Shown here: in pieces, positions 6,513 through 9,089 of the stretch
Numbering within the stretch: the first letter of the stretch is position 1
How the letters are laid out: each line of letters starts with the position of its first letter
NCBI GenBank assembly: GCA_030431355.1
Contig: JAUIJG010000209.1
Location: forward strand, 1-9,089
Reading direction: 5' to 3'
Length of the DNA stretch: 9,089 nucleotides
Source of the DNA: a bacterium
GTDB lineage: Bacteria; Cyanobacteriota; Vampirovibrionia; Obscuribacterales; Obscuribacteraceae
Translations under genes and position numbers: made by a program
Notes under the pieces: generated by a model
Told to the model about the DNA's origin: nothing
The model's input: the letters and a program-made list of their open reading frames with translations, nothing else
Database searches by the model: none

Positions 6513-6518
6513 ATTATA
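6513..6518 (-). promoter_or_regulatory. -10-like TATAAT for the FecR-like/GT-C operon
   Basis: A perfect TATAAT lies on the minus strand about 60 bases before ATG 6452. The nearest good -35 (TTGACA, 6542-6547) is 23 bases away, too far for a standard sigma-70 promoter, so a weaker -35 or an activator would be needed. Confidence 0.35.
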
Positions 6519-6539
6519 CTGGCTGCGCGAGCCGTTTGT

Positions 6540-6562
6540 GCTGTCAAGTGCGCCGCTGTCAA
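6540..6562. repeat. Direct repeat GCTGTCAA, period 15
   Basis: GCTGTCAA occurs at 6540-6547 and again at 6555-6562. The 15-base period is not an integral number of helical turns. The copies lie upstream of the minus-strand TATAAT. They could be binding sites of one regulator or coincidence. Confidence 0.3.
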
Positions 6563-6590
6563 TCTTTGCCGATGTCGTCCCAAGGCTTGC

Positions 6591-6622
6591 GAATGGGCAA
6601 TTTCCAGTATAGTTTGCCATTC
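6591..6622. repeat. Imperfect inverted repeat between divergent genes
   Basis: GAATGGGCAA (6591-6600) pairs with TTGCCATTC (6614-6622): nine pairs with a single bulged G and a 13-base spacer. No T-run follows, so it is not a terminator. It could be an operator or a structured leader of the TPR lipoprotein mRNA, 126 bases before its ATG. Confidence 0.4.
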
Positions 6623-6747
6623 CCTATGTTCTACAATATGAATTAATGTCAAGCGGATTTGCTCCTCTCGTTAGTGTTCTCTATGTTCAGGAGAGGGTAA
6701 ACTGTAGTCTCATCGCGAATAATTAGTTGGCTGGCGGACCCTTTCCC

Positions 6748-7443
6748 ATGAAGATAGCAAAATCTGAAATTCTTAGAAATTCGGTGACGATTCTGGTGGC
6801 GATCACTATGGTTGGTGCCGTATTCGGTTGCACCAAAAAAGGGGCGGTTCCCGATCCTGCTAATCCGGTGAAGGGCGAAAAGCAGAGTCAACCTGAAGCA
6901 GAGAGTTCCGCACCATTACAAAGCCCTGAAGAGAAAGCCCGCGAGATGGCTGTCCTCATGTCGCGTTCGGTGGACGTGAACAACAAAGAGGGTCTGGAAG
7001 CTCTTAAGAAGGAAGATTACACGAAGGCTGAGAAGTTATTTCTGGTAGCTTTGCGGCAGGTTGACAATTATCCCAAGCAGAGTGCTCGAAAGGCGATGAT
7101 TTTAAATAATTTGGCTTCTGTCTATGAAGCAAAAGAGATGTACTTTCAAGCGATCCCTCTTCTATCCAAAGCCCAGAAATTGTTTATCAAGGCTTATGGA
7201 CGTAAGGACCCCACAGTCTCTATTACTTTGAGCAACATGGGAAGAATTCTATCAAAGCAGTATAGATATGAAGAGGCTTCTTATGTCTATAAAACAGCCA
7301 TCTCTTTGATGGAAGAGAGTGGTAATACCGCCAGTGATGATTACAAACAATGTCTTGACGCTCTTCTGATTGCTTTGCGGAAAACCGGTCAGGGACTGCA
7401 AGCCGCCAGTCTTGAGAAGAAAATTTCCGGACTGAAAAAATAG
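6748..7443 (+). CDS. TPR-repeat lipoprotein
   Basis: This is a 231-residue protein. The N-terminus has a short basic region, a hydrophobic core (about 13-26) and a lipobox-like VFGC with Cys28 as the likely lipidated residue; Phe at -2 is unusual for a lipobox. A Pro/Gln/Glu-rich linker follows (about 33-62), then three to four TPR units (about 79-220). Visible TPR signatures are ALKKEDYTKAEKLFLVAL, LNNLASVYEAKEMYFQAIPL, LSNMGRILSKQYRYEEA and a final CLDALLIALRKTGQGLQAA. The likely role is a membrane-tethered protein-binding scaffold outside the inner membrane; the partner is unknown. The frame opens at a TTG (6727), but ATG 6748 is preferred because it gives a normal lipoprotein signal. A GGCGGA about nine bases upstream is a weak ribosome site. 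The gene is divergent from the FecR-like operon and ends five bases from the convergent symporter gene, with no clear terminator. Confidence 0.8.
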   Translation: MKIAKSEILRNSVTILVAITMVGAVFGCTKKGAVPDPANPVKGEKQSQPEAESSAPLQSPEEKAREMAVLMSRSVDVNNKEGLEALKKEDYTKAEKLFLVALRQVDNYPKQSARKAMILNNLASVYEAKEMYFQAIPLLSKAQKLFIKAYGRKDPTVSITLSNMGRILSKQYRYEEASYVYKTAISLMEESGNTASDDYKQCLDALLIALRKTGQGLQAASLEKKISGLKK

Positions 7444-7448
7444 AAGTC

Positions 7449-9089
7449 TCAGTTCGATTCTTTAAAAGCCAGGTGCCACCATACCGGTATCAGGGCGATG
7501 GCAGTAAAGATAAGGACCGCGATCCAGATGTTGCGGTCAGGCAGCCATGTGGGACTTGGGCTATGGCAGATCCAGGAGCCTATTCCGGCCAACAGGCAAA
7601 AGAAAGAGAATGCAGCTATGGCAGTGGCCGAGCCTGCTTGCAGGAGCCTCTTTCTTGGTACCGAAGGGTCTTCCCCGGCGGCTTCGGCGATGGATCCCCA
7701 GAAGCCCGGTGGTTTTACACGTTTATAGAATTCAACCAGTCTCTCTTTCGATTCGGCGGGACCCAGGTATGATACGAGAACACATACTACCAGTGAGACC
7801 GTCGCTAGCGAAAGGATTCGCACTCCTTCATCCGCATTCGGCATGAAGATAAGCAAAACCGGCACCATAAGTATGGAAACAAGCATGCAGGCAATCTCTG
7901 CCCAGACGTTTATTCTCCACCAGATCCAGCGCAAAACCAGAACTATTCCTATGCCTGCCCCGAATAGAAGACTTTGCTTCCAGGCGTCTTGTATGGAAGA
8001 GAGTCTGGTCATCACGAAAATGGCGATTGAAAGAATGACTATGTTAGAGCCCCTCGCTACCCAGACCAGCGATCTGGCGCTCGGCTCTTCTTTGGTAAAA
8101 AAACGGGACAGGAAGCGTTTATAGATATCGTTGGTCCAATAGGAGCTTCCCCAGTTTAGATGGGTATCGATGGTTGAGGCGAGCGCCGCCAGCATTCCCA
8201 CCATCATCAGCCCCTTTGCACCAGGGGGTAATAGCTCCACAATACCTCTCACAAAGGTTGTCTCCCTCTCCGCTCTTACCAGGCTCTCTGAAAGATTGGG
8301 ATCCGGTGGAAACAATATCAGTAAGCCAAGGGCGATGGGAAGCCAGGTTAAGCCCCTCAATAATAGTTGGGCGAAGACAAAGACGATAGAAGCCATTTTT
8401 GCTTCTCGGTCGCTTTTGCAGGCCATGGTCCTCTGGGCCAGGTAGCCGCTGCCGTCGGAGTTCATCTGGGTAAGCCACTGGATGCCGATAACGGTAAGAA
8501 GCACCATTCCCATATCCTTGGCTTGGCTCGGAGAGAATGCCAGGAGCTGATCAATGGTGATACCACCGGGACCACCAGTCATCATCTGCTGATTTAGTCC
8601 CTCAAATAAGGCCGGTAGACCTCCGATTGTGGTGACTATGAACCATGCGTATATGAACGAGCCGCTCAAGCCGATCATGAACTGCACAACGTCAGTAGCC
8701 ACCACGCTTCGTAGACCACCGGTTGTTGAGTACAGGGTGCTGGTCAGGGCGATAACCAGTAGAGAGATAAAATTGTTTGTGGAACGAATCCAAACCTCCT
8801 CCGGGGAGCCCAGGTTTATTGTCAGTGGGGTTCCGATAAGCTTCACAAAAAACTCCACAGAGCCGAAGAACCAGCCGGGAAGCCATTCGTTCCAGAACAA
8901 AAATGGCTCAGCTATCCTTGTGGCTGCCAGTAGGACTATGGCAAGCCCTATGCAATTGAGCAAGGTTCCGGCGTATAGTGCTTTGATTCCACGAAGAAAA
9001 GCTGCCGGTTTCTCTCCATAGCGAATTTCGGTCAGCTCGGCATCGGTGATCACGTCGGCTCTTCTCCAGCATGGAGCCAGGACAAATCC
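7449..9089 (-). CDS. Sodium:solute symporter (SSS/SLC5 family), 5' end outside window
   Basis: The frame is open to the window edge, giving 546 residues without the start. The GTG at 9053 is internal: the preceding codons encode LAPCWRRAD, which joins VITDAELTEIRYG, a typical segment just after the second helix of this family. About 11-12 hydrophobic segments follow. Family landmarks are STLYSTTGGLRSVVATDVVQF, the GYLAQRTMACKSDREAKMAS loop, a GLMMVGMLAALASTIDTHLNWGSSYWTND helix with Ser/Thr residues where LeuT-fold symporters bind sodium, and a cytoplasmic stretch VKPPGFWGSIAEAAG before the last helices. These carriers use the sodium gradient to import sugars, amino acids, carboxylates or vitamins. 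The substrate cannot be read from the sequence. The missing N-terminus is probably the first one to two helices. The gene is convergent with the TPR lipoprotein and has no visible partner in the window. Confidence 0.88.
   Translation of the reverse strand, partial: GFVLAPCWRRADVITDAELTEIRYGEKPAAFLRGIKALYAGTLLNCIGLAIVLLAATRIAEPFLFWNEWLPGWFFGSVEFFVKLIGTPLTINLGSPEEVWIRSTNNFISLLVIALTSTLYSTTGGLRSVVATDVVQFMIGLSGSFIYAWFIVTTIGGLPALFEGLNQQMMTGGPGGITIDQLLAFSPSQAKDMGMVLLTVIGIQWLTQMNSDGSGYLAQRTMACKSDREAKMASIVFVFAQLLLRGLTWLPIALGLLILFPPDPNLSESLVRAERETTFVRGIVELLPPGAKGLMMVGMLAALASTIDTHLNWGSSYWTNDIYKRFLSRFFTKEEPSARSLVWVARGSNIVILSIAIFVMTRLSSIQDAWKQSLLFGAGIGIVLVLRWIWWRINVWAEIACMLVSILMVPVLLIFMPNADEGVRILSLATVSLVVCVLVSYLGPAESKERLVEFYKRVKPPGFWGSIAEAAGEDPSVPRKRLLQAGSATAIAAFSFFCLLAGIGSWICHSPSPTWLPDRNIWIAVLIFTAIALIPVWWHLAFKESN

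Larger units (their letters stand above)
6453..6747. other. Divergent intergenic region between the FecR-like operon and the TPR lipoprotein
   Basis: I see no gene in these 295 bases; short frames on both strands lack coding character. The stretch contains four copies of TGTCAA (TTGACA on the minus strand) at 6465-6470, 6542-6547, 6557-6562 and 6647-6652, a minus-strand TATAAT at 6513-6518, and an imperfect inverted repeat at 6591-6622. It also has CCTCTC...GAGAGG arms near 6665-6696. It presumably holds the promoters of both flanking genes. Confidence 0.5.

Noticed and set aside
7430..7456. Possible terminator between the TPR lipoprotein and symporter genes (ACTGA ... TCAGT)
   Set aside because: Only five pairs with a 13-base loop and no T-run; likely chance.
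8119..8478. Minus-strand 119-residue frame inside the symporter gene
   Set aside because: It is a different frame of the same strand as a clear symporter coding sequence, with no family match and no ribosome site.

Overview
The window is a stretch of ordinary bacterial chromosome, roughly half G+C by eye, with short intergenic gaps and genes on both strands. No phage, transposon, CRISPR array, rRNA or tRNA is visible. The mix of genes (TPR proteins, a secreted protein of unknown family, a FecR-like protein, a small Cys/Lys-rich protein, a P-II homologue) reminds me of non-photosynthetic relatives of cyanobacteria (Melainabacteria/Obscuribacterales). That is an impression from protein style, not a demonstrated placement.

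Left part (1-2171): the tail of a TPR protein enters on the + strand and converges on a secreted protein of unknown function (156-983, -). That gene is divergent from a short, altered P-II signal protein (1030-1347, +). Two minus-strand genes follow: a cytosine deaminase of the yeast Fcy1 type (1683-2171) and, downstream of it, a 68-residue Cys/Lys-rich protein (1391-1597). The small gene has its own -10 box and a perfect palindrome at the predicted transcription start.

Middle (2374-6452): a PlsC-like acyltransferase gene (+) has its N-terminal two thirds and its C-terminal tail in different frames, with the usual connecting segment missing, so it looks broken. Convergent to it is a two-gene minus-strand operon. 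It encodes a membrane-anchored FecR-like protein with a proline-rich linker (5496-6452) and, five bases later and with a TTG start, an 824-residue GT-C-type multispanning glycosyltransferase with a large soluble C-terminal region (3016-5490).

Right part (6453-9089): a divergent intergenic region carries repeated TGTCAA motifs and an imperfect inverted repeat. It separates the operon from a TPR lipoprotein gene (6748-7443, +). The last gene (7449-9089, -) is a sodium:solute symporter whose 5' end lies outside the window.

The strongest leads are the P-II protein with a trimmed T-loop and altered ligand residues, the FecR-like/GT-C operon, the small protein with its palindromic promoter region, and the broken acyltransferase. 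I see no clear multi-gene novel defence or biosynthetic system.
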